This document shows positions 1 to 5,837 of a stretch of DNA of 5,908 nt, piece by piece. The stretch's first letter is position 1. Every line of letters starts with the position of its first letter. A program made the position numbers and the translations under genes. Source of the stretch: JARLFX01 sp036404255 (GTDB taxonomy: Bacteria; Acidobacteriota; Terriglobia; Terriglobales; Acidobacteriaceae); assembly GCA_036404255.1 (NCBI GenBank), contig DASWOP010000294.1, positions 1-5,908 on the forward strand, in the 5' to 3' direction. The notes beneath the pieces were generated by a model. That model was not told the DNA's origin. It saw nothing but the letters and a program-made list of their open reading frames with translations, and made no database searches.

Positions 1-905
1 GTGGGTGCAGTGACGACACGGCCACCGGCGGCGTTCTCTTCATTCACTGCCATCGCATACACGGTCACCCAATCCAGCGGCGCCAGCGGATCAGTTGCCT
101 TACCCAGGCGCAGACGTGTGGCCAGGTGTGGTGCTCGCCGCCGTACATTCAGACCACCCGGTAGAATGCCCTCCGTTGCCATACCTCGTTCCGCACTCTG
201 CTTCATGGTCTCCCACAGATGCAGAATGCGGCGGCGTACCTCGCTCTCGACCTGCTCAGACGATAGCTCCGGACGTTGTTGTTGCAGCAAGGCACATTCA
301 TTGGCGAAGATCATCTCCGCAATACTGAGGCCGTTGACATCTGCGACTGCGAGCAGTTCAGCCGCGTTGTGGAAGGGATAAGGAACTGCTCGTGAGGGCG
401 CGGCATGGGCGGCGAACTCCTCGCTGGTGCGGATAAAGCCGCCGCCGACGGAGAAGACGATGGTTTCAGCGATGGGATTGTCCTCATCGTCAAAAGCAGT
501 GAAGCGCATGCCATTCGGATGCGATGGAATGTCAGCCTGCGGATACATCTGGTCGCGGTGAAAGACCAGTTCCTGCTGATTGCGAAAGGGAAGCTGCTGG
601 CCCCCAGGCAGCGTAATCGTCTCCGCAGTCTGCCATTGATGCAGGATGCGTTCCATCGCAGCAGGTTCAATCGTGTCCGGCAGTTCGCCGCTGAGGCCGA
701 AGAGAATGGCGCGGTCGGTGGCATGGCCAATACCTGTGAGGGCGAGCGAACCGTAGAGGTCGGTGGTGATGCGCGCGGTGCGAGCCAGTGATTGTTCATC
801 CTGCAGCTTTTGCAGAAAGGCGCGGGCGGCGCGCATGGGGCCTACTGTGTGTGAACTGGATGGGCCGATGCCGATCTTGAAAAGCTCGAAAAGACTGGTA
901 TTCAT
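1..905 (-). CDS. sdaA: L-serine ammonia-lyase (L-serine dehydratase), iron-sulfur type, 3' end beyond window
   Basis: Cytoplasmic enzyme that deaminates L-serine to pyruvate and ammonia using an oxygen-sensitive [4Fe-4S] cluster. Reading the minus strand from ATG 905-903 gives 301 complete codons without a stop. The start MNTSLFELFK is followed by the hallmark IGIGPSSSHTVGPM (residues 11-24), then NGMRF (131-135), SVGGGFI (152-158), VPYPF (174-178), GILPGGL (246-252) and VNEENAAGGRVVTAP (287-301). These follow remembered E. coli SdaA closely in order and spacing, so the beta domain (about 1-160) and the first part of the alpha domain are fused in one chain. The family is about 455 residues long; the missing third carries the cluster cysteines, so activity cannot be judged here. 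The start aligns with the E. coli start. No Shine-Dalgarno sequence precedes it, but TATACT lies 4 nt upstream. Several plus-strand ORFs across it are shadows. Confidence 0.96.
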   Translation of the reverse strand, partial: MNTSLFELFKIGIGPSSSHTVGPMRAARAFLQKLQDEQSLARTARITTDLYGSLALTGIGHATDRAILFGLSGELPDTIEPAAMERILHQWQTAETITLPGGQQLPFRNQQELVFHRDQMYPQADIPSHPNGMRFTAFDDEDNPIAETIVFSVGGGFIRTSEEFAAHAAPSRAVPYPFHNAAELLAVADVNGLSIAEMIFANECALLQQQRPELSSEQVESEVRRRILHLWETMKQSAERGMATEGILPGGLNVRRRAPHLATRLRLGKATDPLAPLDWVTVYAMAVNEENAAGGRVVTAP

Positions 906-909
906 GGGA

Positions 910-915
910 AGTATA
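910..915 (-). promoter_or_regulatory. Candidate -10 box of sdaA, possible leaderless start
   Basis: The minus strand reads TATACT, then TCCC, then the sdaA ATG. A -10 hexamer ending 4 nt before the start codon would place transcription initiation at or beside the ATG, giving a leaderless mRNA. This agrees with the absence of any AGGAGG-like sequence before the ATG. No good -35 hexamer is seen; AGAAAG lies 17 nt upstream. Inference from spacing and match only. Confidence 0.4.
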
Positions 916-1130
916 GGGTGCTGCGGTGAGGCCTTTCTGCGTTCCAGTTTGGTTGCTGAACCCAGATGCTCTCTCAGCTTACACTCCGATGCTGGTTATG
1001 ACCTGGTGTGCGAACTACCCTGCAGAACGCAGATGATGATTATGCACCGTGCCGTGTGATGGAGATGCCGATAGACACCGGAATATGCGATCTGAGTGGT
1101 TGCTCTTGGGCGGCATGGGAGGGAAGGCCG

Positions 1131-1150
1131 CAATATCTGAATCAGTATTG
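1131..1150. repeat. Inverted repeat with 9-bp arms and a single bulge, possible operator
   Basis: The sequence reads CAATA, t, CTGA, a, TCAG, TATTG. CAATA pairs with TATTG and CTGA with TCAG around a single central A, with one unpaired T in the left arm. It lies 12 bp from a second, perfect palindrome, in the spacer between divergent genes, where dimeric regulators often bind. It has no T-tract, so a terminator role is unlikely. Binding is inference only. Confidence 0.4.
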
Positions 1151-1161
1151 CCATTAAAATA

Positions 1162-1171
1162 GCTCATGAGC
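1162..1171. repeat. Perfect 10-bp palindrome GCTCATGAGC, possible operator half of a tandem site
   Basis: GCTCATGAGC equals its own reverse complement. It sits 12 bp after the inverted repeat at 1131-1150 and about 113 bp before the M16 start codon. A short palindrome can arise by chance, so support is weak apart from the position and the neighbouring repeat. Confidence 0.3.
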
Positions 1172-1283
1172 CGCAGATTGGCCCTATTTTGTCACGATTG
1201 GTCTTTGTGTGCGGCTGAAGGCGAAATCCTTGTACGAAACGCCATTGCGCAAGTCTAAGTAGGATGGTTTAGAGGAGCTATCG

Positions 1284-3953
1284 ATGAATTGGAAGTCTGT
1301 TTCGCTGTTTCTGCTGTTCGCCCTGCTTGGCACCTCGCACCGTGATGCACGTGCTGCCGCCCCGGTGGACGGGGTAACCCGAGCCACTCTGGGGAACGGA
1401 ATGCGTGTGGTGATCGTGCGCAACGCCCTGGCACCGGTGGTGACAGTGGAGGTGAACTTCATGGTGGGCGGCAATGAGACGCCCGCAGGCTTTCCCGGTA
1501 TGGCCCATGCACAGGAGCACATGGCCTTCCGTGGCTGCACCGGCATGACGGCGGACCAGACCTCAGCCATCTATGCGCAAATGGGCGGCGAGAATAACGC
1601 CGATACGCAGCAGAACATCACCCAGTACTTCGCCACGGTTCCCGCAGCAGATCTGGATGTTGCGCTACAGGCGCAGGCCGCTTGCATGCACGGGATAGAA
1701 GACTCGCAGGCAGAGTGGGACCACGAACGGGGCGCCATTGAGCAGGAAGTCTCGCGTGACCTGTCCAATCCAACATATAAGTTCATCAACCGTCTGAACG
1801 CAGATCTTTTTGCGGGGACGCCCTATGCGCACGATCCGCTGGGTACCAGAGAATCGTTTGAAACGACCACCGGTGCAATGCTGAAGAAGTTTTACGACGA
1901 CTGGTACACTCCGTCGAACGCAATCCTGGTGATTGTGGGCGATGTAGATCCCGCGCAGACGCTGGCGAAGGTGAAGAAGCTCTTCGGGAACATCCCAAAA
2001 CATAAGCTGCCTGTGCGGCCTGCGGTGGAACTGCAGCCAGTGAAGCCGGAGTCCTTCACGCTGGACAGCAATCTGCCCTATGTTCTGGCGTTCATCTCTT
2101 ACCGGTTGCCGGGGACAGATTCTCCCGATTATGCCGCAGCGCAGGTACTGGGAGATGTACTGGGCAGCCAGCGAGCTGATCTCTACGGCATGGTGCCGGC
2201 GGGTAAGGCGCTGGCGGCTGAGTTCGGCATGGCTGAGAACTATCCCAAGGCCAGCGTTGGCTTTGGCGTGCTGGCGCTGCCGGCAGATGCAGATGCTACC
2301 AGCGCCATCGCCGAGATGCGTGGCATTCTGAACAACTATGCGCAGAAAGGGGTGCCGGAGGATCTGGTAGCAGCTGCAAAGCGCAGCGAATTGGCGCAGG
2401 CTCAGTTTCAGCGCAACTCCATTCCCGGCCTCGCGAATGTATGGTCCAACGCGCTCGCTGCCGAGGGGCGTAACTCGCCGGACGAAGATATTGCCGCGAT
2501 CCGCAGGGTGACGGTGGCCGATGTAAACCGCGTGGCACAACAGTACATTCTGAATGCGAACACGATTACCGCAACGCTCAAACCGGCGCCGAATGGACAG
2601 CCGGTGGCGGCCAAGGGCTTTGGCGGGGGGGAGACGGTTACTACGGCGCCCACCAAGCCGGTGGAGCTTCCGGTGTGGGCGGCGGCTTCACTGAATCAGC
2701 TGAAAGTACCTGCCAAGTTTGTGCAGGCATCGGACACCACCCTGCCGAACGGTGTACGGCTGATCGTTCGCACAGATACCACCAGCCCAACCGTAACTTT
2801 GATTGGAGCGGTGAAACACAATGCCGATATGCAGACGCCTCCGGGGCAGGAGGGGGTGGCGGATGTGCTGGATGGGCTGTACTCCTACGGCACTCAGAGC
2901 CTGGACCGGCTGGCATTCCAGAAGGCGCTGGATGATATTGCAGCAAACGAGAGCGCGGGCTACCGCTTTTCGCTCAGTGTGCTGAAAGAGCATTTCTCAC
3001 GCGGCGTGGAGCTGCTGGCGGATAACGAACTGCATCCTGCGCTGCCCGAGGCGGCTTTCAACGTGGTTCGCCAGCAGACGGCGCAGTTCGTCGCGGGCAA
3101 CCTGAAGAGCCCCGGCTACCGTACACAGCGTGCTCTTGATCTGGCGCTGTTGCCTGCGGGCGATCCGGTGCTGCGCGAGGCTACCCCGGCTACCCTGTCG
3201 AAGGTGACACTGGAGCAGGTGAAGCAATACTATGCGGCGACCATGCGGCCCGATCTGGCCACCATTGTGGTGATCGGCGACGTGACGCCGGATGATGCGA
3301 AGGCAGTGATTACAAAGTGGTTTGGCGACTGGAAGGCGACGGGGCCGAAGCCTGAGACTACCCTGCCCCCGGTGCCGGTGAATAAAGCTGCTGCGGTGAA
3401 TGTGGCCGATGCGCAGCAGGTACAGGACACGGTGGAGCTGTCAGAACAGTTGAATATTAATCGTTTTGATCCGGATTATTATCCGATGCAGCTGGGCACC
3501 CATGTACTGGGTGGGGGGTTCTATGCGACTCGGCTCTACCATGACCTGCGGCAGGTGGCAGGGTATGTTTACACCGTGGATGTTGGGCTTTCGGCGTCGA
3601 AGACTCGGGCTACGTACTCGGTGAGCTATGGCTGCGATCCGGAGAATGTGTCCAAGGCGCGGGCGCTGATCGAGCGCGACCTGAACCAGATGCGGACCGA
3701 AGCTGTCTCTGCGGCTGAGCTCCATCAGGCTAAAGCATTGCTATTGAGACAGATTCCGCTGAGCGAATCCAGCGAAGAGGCGGTTGCAGGCGGCATGCTG
3801 GCACGGGCGCAAATCGGGTTGCCGCTGGATGAGCCGCTGCGCGCTGCGAATCGCTATGTGCAGTTAAATGCAGAGGATGTGAAGGCTGCATTCGCGCGGC
3901 AATTGCGGGTTGACGATCTGGTCCAGGTGGTTCGGGGACCAGCACCGAAGTAA
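1284..3953 (+). CDS. Periplasmic M16 family zinc metallopeptidase (pitrilysin/insulinase type), fused two-half form
   Basis: Predicted exported zinc peptidase that degrades peptides or small proteins in the envelope; its substrate is unknown. The 889 residues begin with a signal peptide (hydrophobic residues 6-16, probable cleavage after ARA, residues 22-24). The active first half carries the inverted zinc motif HAQEH at 75-79: zinc ligands H75 and H79, catalytic E78. The distal ligand is E155 in ERGAIEQEVSRD (148-159). A first M16_C-type domain includes FYDDWYTPSNA (203-213) and GDV. After a Gly/Thr/Pro-rich linker (about 445-475) comes a second half in which the zinc motif is degenerate (D527, D530, G531), so it should be structural. 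LRQVAGYVY supplies the conserved substrate-binding Arg/Tyr pair, R756 and Y763. The length suits fused two-half bacterial M16 proteins. AGAGGAG 6 nt before the ATG supports the start. It appears monocistronic, ending at a hairpin. No pqq genes are nearby, so pqqL-like naming is not justified. Confidence 0.95.
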   Translation: MNWKSVSLFLLFALLGTSHRDARAAAPVDGVTRATLGNGMRVVIVRNALAPVVTVEVNFMVGGNETPAGFPGMAHAQEHMAFRGCTGMTADQTSAIYAQMGGENNADTQQNITQYFATVPAADLDVALQAQAACMHGIEDSQAEWDHERGAIEQEVSRDLSNPTYKFINRLNADLFAGTPYAHDPLGTRESFETTTGAMLKKFYDDWYTPSNAILVIVGDVDPAQTLAKVKKLFGNIPKHKLPVRPAVELQPVKPESFTLDSNLPYVLAFISYRLPGTDSPDYAAAQVLGDVLGSQRADLYGMVPAGKALAAEFGMAENYPKASVGFGVLALPADADATSAIAEMRGILNNYAQKGVPEDLVAAAKRSELAQAQFQRNSIPGLANVWSNALAAEGRNSPDEDIAAIRRVTVADVNRVAQQYILNANTITATLKPAPNGQPVAAKGFGGGETVTTAPTKPVELPVWAAASLNQLKVPAKFVQASDTTLPNGVRLIVRTDTTSPTVTLIGAVKHNADMQTPPGQEGVADVLDGLYSYGTQSLDRLAFQKALDDIAANESAGYRFSLSVLKEHFSRGVELLADNELHPALPEAAFNVVRQQTAQFVAGNLKSPGYRTQRALDLALLPAGDPVLREATPATLSKVTLEQVKQYYAATMRPDLATIVVIGDVTPDDAKAVITKWFGDWKATGPKPETTLPPVPVNKAAAVNVADAQQVQDTVELSEQLNINRFDPDYYPMQLGTHVLGGGFYATRLYHDLRQVAGYVYTVDVGLSASKTRATYSVSYGCDPENVSKARALIERDLNQMRTEAVSAAELHQAKALLLRQIPLSESSEEAVAGGMLARAQIGLPLDEPLRAANRYVQLNAEDVKAAFARQLRVDDLVQVVRGPAPK

Positions 3954-3959
3954 ATGTGG

Positions 3960-3984
3960 GGTGGAGGGGTACCCCCCCTCTACC
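3960..3984 (+). terminator. GC-rich hairpin after the M16 gene, probable terminator between convergent genes
   Basis: GGTGGAGGGG (3960-3969) pairs with CCCCTCTACC (3975-3984), 10 bp with one G-U pair and a 5-nt loop, 6 nt after the TAA of the M16 gene. The downstream tract is only weakly T-rich (tgctgcttact), so termination may be inefficient or need other factors. It lies between convergent genes and could serve both strands. Confidence 0.5.
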
Positions 3985-3993
3985 TGCTGCTTA

Positions 3994-4020
3994 CTAAATA
4001 TCTTGTTTACAAATACTTAG
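3994..4020. repeat. AT-rich imperfect palindrome
   Basis: The ends CTAA and TTAG, and the inner TAT and ATA blocks, are complementary: 8 of the outer 10 positions on each side pair. A TTGT-TT-ACAA core sits one base off centre. It is in the short gap between the M16 hairpin and the end of the small minus-strand gene, where GC content falls. Function unknown; it may be chance in AT-rich DNA. Confidence 0.25.
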
Positions 4021-4064
4021 CCTGGTAATTATCCCATCGCGACAAGGTACGTCTGTCCAGCTGC

Positions 4065-4325
4065 CTAGTGCATCTTGGAAGGATCGGCCTCTATTCGATC
4101 TTCTAGCAATGCAAATTCGGAAGCATCCCGCTTCTCCAGAAAATCTAACGTTTCTGAAGCGACTCTTTTTAGAGTTTGCTCAGATGATTCGAGTATTTGA
4201 AGCTTGCGCCGTCGCTTCCGAAGTTCTGAGGAAAGCTTGCGCTGAGATAGACCCTGCTCTAGCAAAAGACTTCGCAAGATGGCATTCTCGCGCTTATAAG
4301 CATCGTTTACCTCAGAAACGTACAT
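4065..4325 (-). CDS. Small hypothetical protein, highly charged and helical (coiled-coil-like)
   Basis: I do not recognise a named family. The 86-residue product begins MYVSEVNDAYKRENAILRSL, continues with a Gln/Ser/Arg/Lys-rich stretch (LSSELRKRRRKLQ) and ends EADPSKMH. It is rich in Leu, Glu, Lys and Arg, has almost no Gly, Pro or Cys, and lacks membrane segments, which suggests a long helix or coiled coil. The start at 4325 is chosen because GAGG (4335-4332) lies 6 nt upstream. An in-frame ATG at 4355 would add ten residues (MNTNSVSRIV) but lacks a close ribosome binding site. TATATT at 4364-4359 could be its -10 box, giving a leader of about 30 nt to the 4325 start. A minus-strand terminator at 4448-4490 separates it from the zinc-ribbon gene, so it needs its own promoter. 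Local GC is low. A plus-strand ORF (4109-4438) overlaps but looks less protein-like. Confidence 0.6.
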   Translation of the reverse strand: MYVSEVNDAYKRENAILRSLLLEQGLSQRKLSSELRKRRRKLQILESSEQTLKRVASETLDFLEKRDASEFALLEDRIEADPSKMH

Positions 4326-4358
4326 TACGATCCTCGACACTGAGTTTGTATTCATCTG

Positions 4359-4364
4359 AATATA
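4359..4364 (-). promoter_or_regulatory. Candidate -10 box for the small helical-protein gene
   Basis: The minus strand reads TATATT about 34 bp upstream of the chosen start codon at 4325, which suits a short leader containing GAGG. No matching -35 hexamer is obvious at 16-18 nt. An alternative pair further upstream is TTGATC and TATTGC with a 17-nt spacer. Weak inference. Confidence 0.25.
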
Positions 4365-4447
4365 GTGCCGCACTCCGCAATATTTTGTCCGATGTTTTGG
4401 ATCAACTTTTAATCGAAAAAACTGACCATAAGCCATGAAAGAAATGT

Positions 4448-4490
4448 AAACCAAAAACAAAATGGCATCCCGAATACAAGGGGATGCCAT
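4448..4490 (-). terminator. Intrinsic (rho-independent) terminator of the zinc-ribbon protein gene
   Basis: On the minus strand ATGGCATCCC (4490-4481 side) pairs perfectly over 10 bp with GGGATGCCAT (4471-4462 side) around a 9-nt loop. It is followed directly by a T-rich tail, TTTGTTTTTGGTTT. The stem starts 8 nt after the TAA stop of the gene at 4499-4894. On the plus strand the same stem is followed by aggagg rather than a T-tract, so it works for minus-strand transcription. This is the main non-coding evidence for the orientation of that gene. Confidence 0.85.
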
Positions 4491-4498
4491 AGGAGGTT

Positions 4499-4894
4499 TT
4501 ATGGAAACTCATATGGATACACCTCAATCGACAGGATTTCGCGCACGTCTGGTAGACGGCTTAGTAAGCGTGCCCTTTCGTTCTCTGGGTTCGATCCTTT
4601 GGCGCAAATTGTATATATTGATTTCCTCGCTTCGGAGCTGCCTTGGCCACATACGTACTCAACTCGCAACAGGTCGGGGATATGTGACATTTGGGCCAGC
4701 ACTTGAGAAGTATCGTCAATCTTCTCGAAGGAACAGGAGAACACTTGCCCGCAGAAAGGGCATAGAAAATCTGCTGGCCACTCGTCCGTGGCTTGACTCT
4801 CATGACTTTGAAATATTCCTAGCGGGCTTTGATGCGGGAGAACAATGGATTTGTGACAAGACGGACAAAGAACCTGATCTCCACTGATTTGCAT
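4499..4894 (-). CDS. Hypothetical protein with a double-CxxC zinc ribbon
   Basis: A 131-residue soluble protein of unknown function. Two Cys pairs, CPSC (10-13) and CPFCG (45-49), flank a WPADF segment (39-43) and should bind one zinc as a ribbon. The C-terminal half (about 60-131) has no recognised domain. The general look (CPSCHKSIVLP, then W-P-x-x-F-L-C-x-x-C-G) resembles small hypothetical proteins I remember from acidobacteria. The start at ATG 4894 is chosen because AAGGGG lies 4 nt upstream and because the longer reading to 5026 would run into the transposase gene. The transposase gene diverges only 37 bp away, so the promoter of this gene probably lies inside transposase codons; TTGGCG and TATCCT with a 16-nt spacer is a weak candidate. 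A strong terminator follows the stop. It could be a passenger gene of the IS1595-like element. A plus-strand ORF on the same DNA (from 4501 with AGGAGG before it) is the competing reading. Confidence 0.72.
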   Translation of the reverse strand: MQISGDQVLCPSCHKSIVLPHQSPLGIFQSHESQATDEWPADFLCPFCGQVFSCSFEKIDDTSQVLAQMSHIPDLLRVEYVCGQGSSEARKSIYTICAKGSNPENERARLLSRLPDVREILSIEVYPYEFP

Positions 4895-4931
4895 AGTTCC
4901 CCTTAACCCACACACAAAAGGATACAGCCCA

Positions 4932-5771
4932 ATGAACCGCCGCCAAACAATACCGCCACAGCAGAAATATACCCTCAAGGATTTTGAACTCGAATATCCT
5001 GACGACGATGCCTGTTTAGAGGCCATTCTGCAATGGCGATGGCCAGAGGGAAAAACCCTCTGTGTGATCTGTGGAGTAGAGCGTAAGCATTACAGGGTGT
5101 CAGGACGAACATCTTATGCCTGCCGCGCTTGTGGTAACCACATCTACCCGCTGGCCGGAACCATCTTCCACAAGTCCACCACCTCCCTGCGTACATGGTT
5201 CTACGTCATGCGTCTCATGACCTCTACTCGCGTTGGGGTATCGGCCAAGCATATTCAGCGGGAAACGGGAGTGACCTATAAAACCGCATGGCGCATGATG
5301 AAGCAAATTCGTATGCTCATGGCGGAATCAGGAAAATTAATAGGCCCGGTAGAAATAGACGAAGCCTATTTTGGAGCACCAGACGCAAACAAGCACTCAC
5401 ATCTGAGAGGCAAGGGCAAAGCCAAAACCCCCGTCCTGGGGATTGTGGAGCGGCGTGGAAGAGTGATTACGAGAGTCCTACCGGATGCCACTAAAGATTC
5501 AATCCTGCCCGTTGTCGGCGATGTCTTGCACTCGCGCACCATGATCTATTCCGACCAGTCCGCAACTCTAGAGCAAGTCCGCTGGATGGGACAGAGCCAT
5601 AAACATGCAACCGTAAACCATTCGGAACGGTATGTAGACGGATACGCTCACACCAACACGATTGACGGCTTTTGGAGTCTGGTAAAGCGTGGGATCGGGG
5701 GAGTCTACTATCAGGTCGGGCCGGAGTATCTACAGTCCTATTTGAATGAATATAGTTGGAGATATAACCGG
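4932..5771 (+). mobile_element. IS1595-family (ISXO2-like) element remnant; right end lost, left end not located
   Basis: The supported part is the transposase coding sequence up to the probable join near 5769. No inverted repeat partner to the sequence left of 4932 is found in 5838-5908, because that stretch encodes IS30 sequence. The left boundary could lie in the 37 bp before the transposase start. It could also lie much further left, in the AT-rich DNA from 3954, if the two small minus-strand genes are passengers. Without its right end the copy should not move by itself. Confidence 0.65.
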
Positions 5772-5837
5772 CGAGTGCCCATGCGCCAGCCGTTCCAGAA
5801 CCTGCTCGCGCAACTCCGGCTGACGCTCCAGCCGTGA
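4932..5837 (+). CDS. IS1595-family (ISXO2-like) transposase with a probably foreign C-terminus
   Basis: DDE-type transposase. The 301-residue reading starts with an N-terminal zinc ribbon (C44, C47, C64, C67), then a helix-turn-helix-like region around 97-130 (VSAKHIQRETGVTYKTAWRM). The catalytic core follows: D143 in VEIDEAYFG, D208 in IYSDQ and HTNTID at 240-245, where the family usually shows HTN followed by E two residues on. The GFWSLVKRG block and YLNEYSWRYNRR (270-281) are typical of the family end. AAAAGGA (4916-4922), 9 nt before the ATG, supports the start. From about V282 the codons are antisense to an IS30-family transposase fragment, so residues 282-301 are probably not native. 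The conserved N242-x-x-D245 pairing has Asp where I would expect Glu. Activity is doubtful, given the altered tail and missing right terminus. Some relatives do end soon after RYNRR, so the amount lost is uncertain. Confidence 0.88.
   Translation: MNRRQTIPPQQKYTLKDFELEYPDDDACLEAILQWRWPEGKTLCVICGVERKHYRVSGRTSYACRACGNHIYPLAGTIFHKSTTSLRTWFYVMRLMTSTRVGVSAKHIQRETGVTYKTAWRMMKQIRMLMAESGKLIGPVEIDEAYFGAPDANKHSHLRGKGKAKTPVLGIVERRGRVITRVLPDATKDSILPVVGDVLHSRTMIYSDQSATLEQVRWMGQSHKHATVNHSERYVDGYAHTNTIDGFWSLVKRGIGGVYYQVGPEYLQSYLNEYSWRYNRRVPMRQPFQNLLAQLRLTLQP

Larger units (their letters stand above)
906..1283. other. Divergent intergenic region between sdaA and the M16 peptidase gene
   Basis: These 378 bp separate two divergent start codons. 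No ORF with convincing protein character, tRNA-like fold or riboswitch is evident. The region should hold both promoters. The M16 gene has a strong ribosome binding site, AGAGGAG at 1271-1277, 6 nt before its ATG. A weak promoter-like pair for it is TTGTAC at 1230-1235 and TCTAAG at 1254-1259 (18-nt spacer), which I would not rely on. Two palindromic elements lie at 1131-1150 and 1162-1171. Confidence 0.6.

Noticed and set aside
311..799. Open frames on both strands over 1-800 (for example 311-799 minus, 405-791 plus, 1-381 plus)
   Set aside because: All are out-of-frame shadows of sdaA, whose frame (905 to 1, minus) matches the enzyme family throughout.
1665..2540. Long minus-strand ORF of 291 codons inside the M16 gene
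   Set aside because: It is antisense to a complete protein with signal peptide, zinc motif and Arg/Tyr pair. Its product has no recognisable motif and an odd His/Arg/Cys-rich composition typical of antisense frames.
4109..4438. Plus-strand 109-codon ORF opposite the small helical protein
   Set aside because: It lacks a clear ribosome site and motif; the minus frame has GAGG at good spacing and a more protein-like composition.
4501..4887. Plus-strand ORF with AGGAGG before its ATG, ending DKEPDLH
   Set aside because: The minus strand encodes a double-CxxC zinc ribbon with its own ribosome site and a T-tailed terminator. The plus product has no motif I recognise and the 4-nt spacing to AGGAGG is short. 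Kept as a finding because it is not excluded.
4895..5026. Extension of the zinc-ribbon gene to an upstream ATG at 5026
   Set aside because: It would overlap the transposase gene by about 95 bp on the opposite strand, and the added residues are Ser/Arg-rich shadow sequence. ATG 4894 has AAGGGG just upstream.
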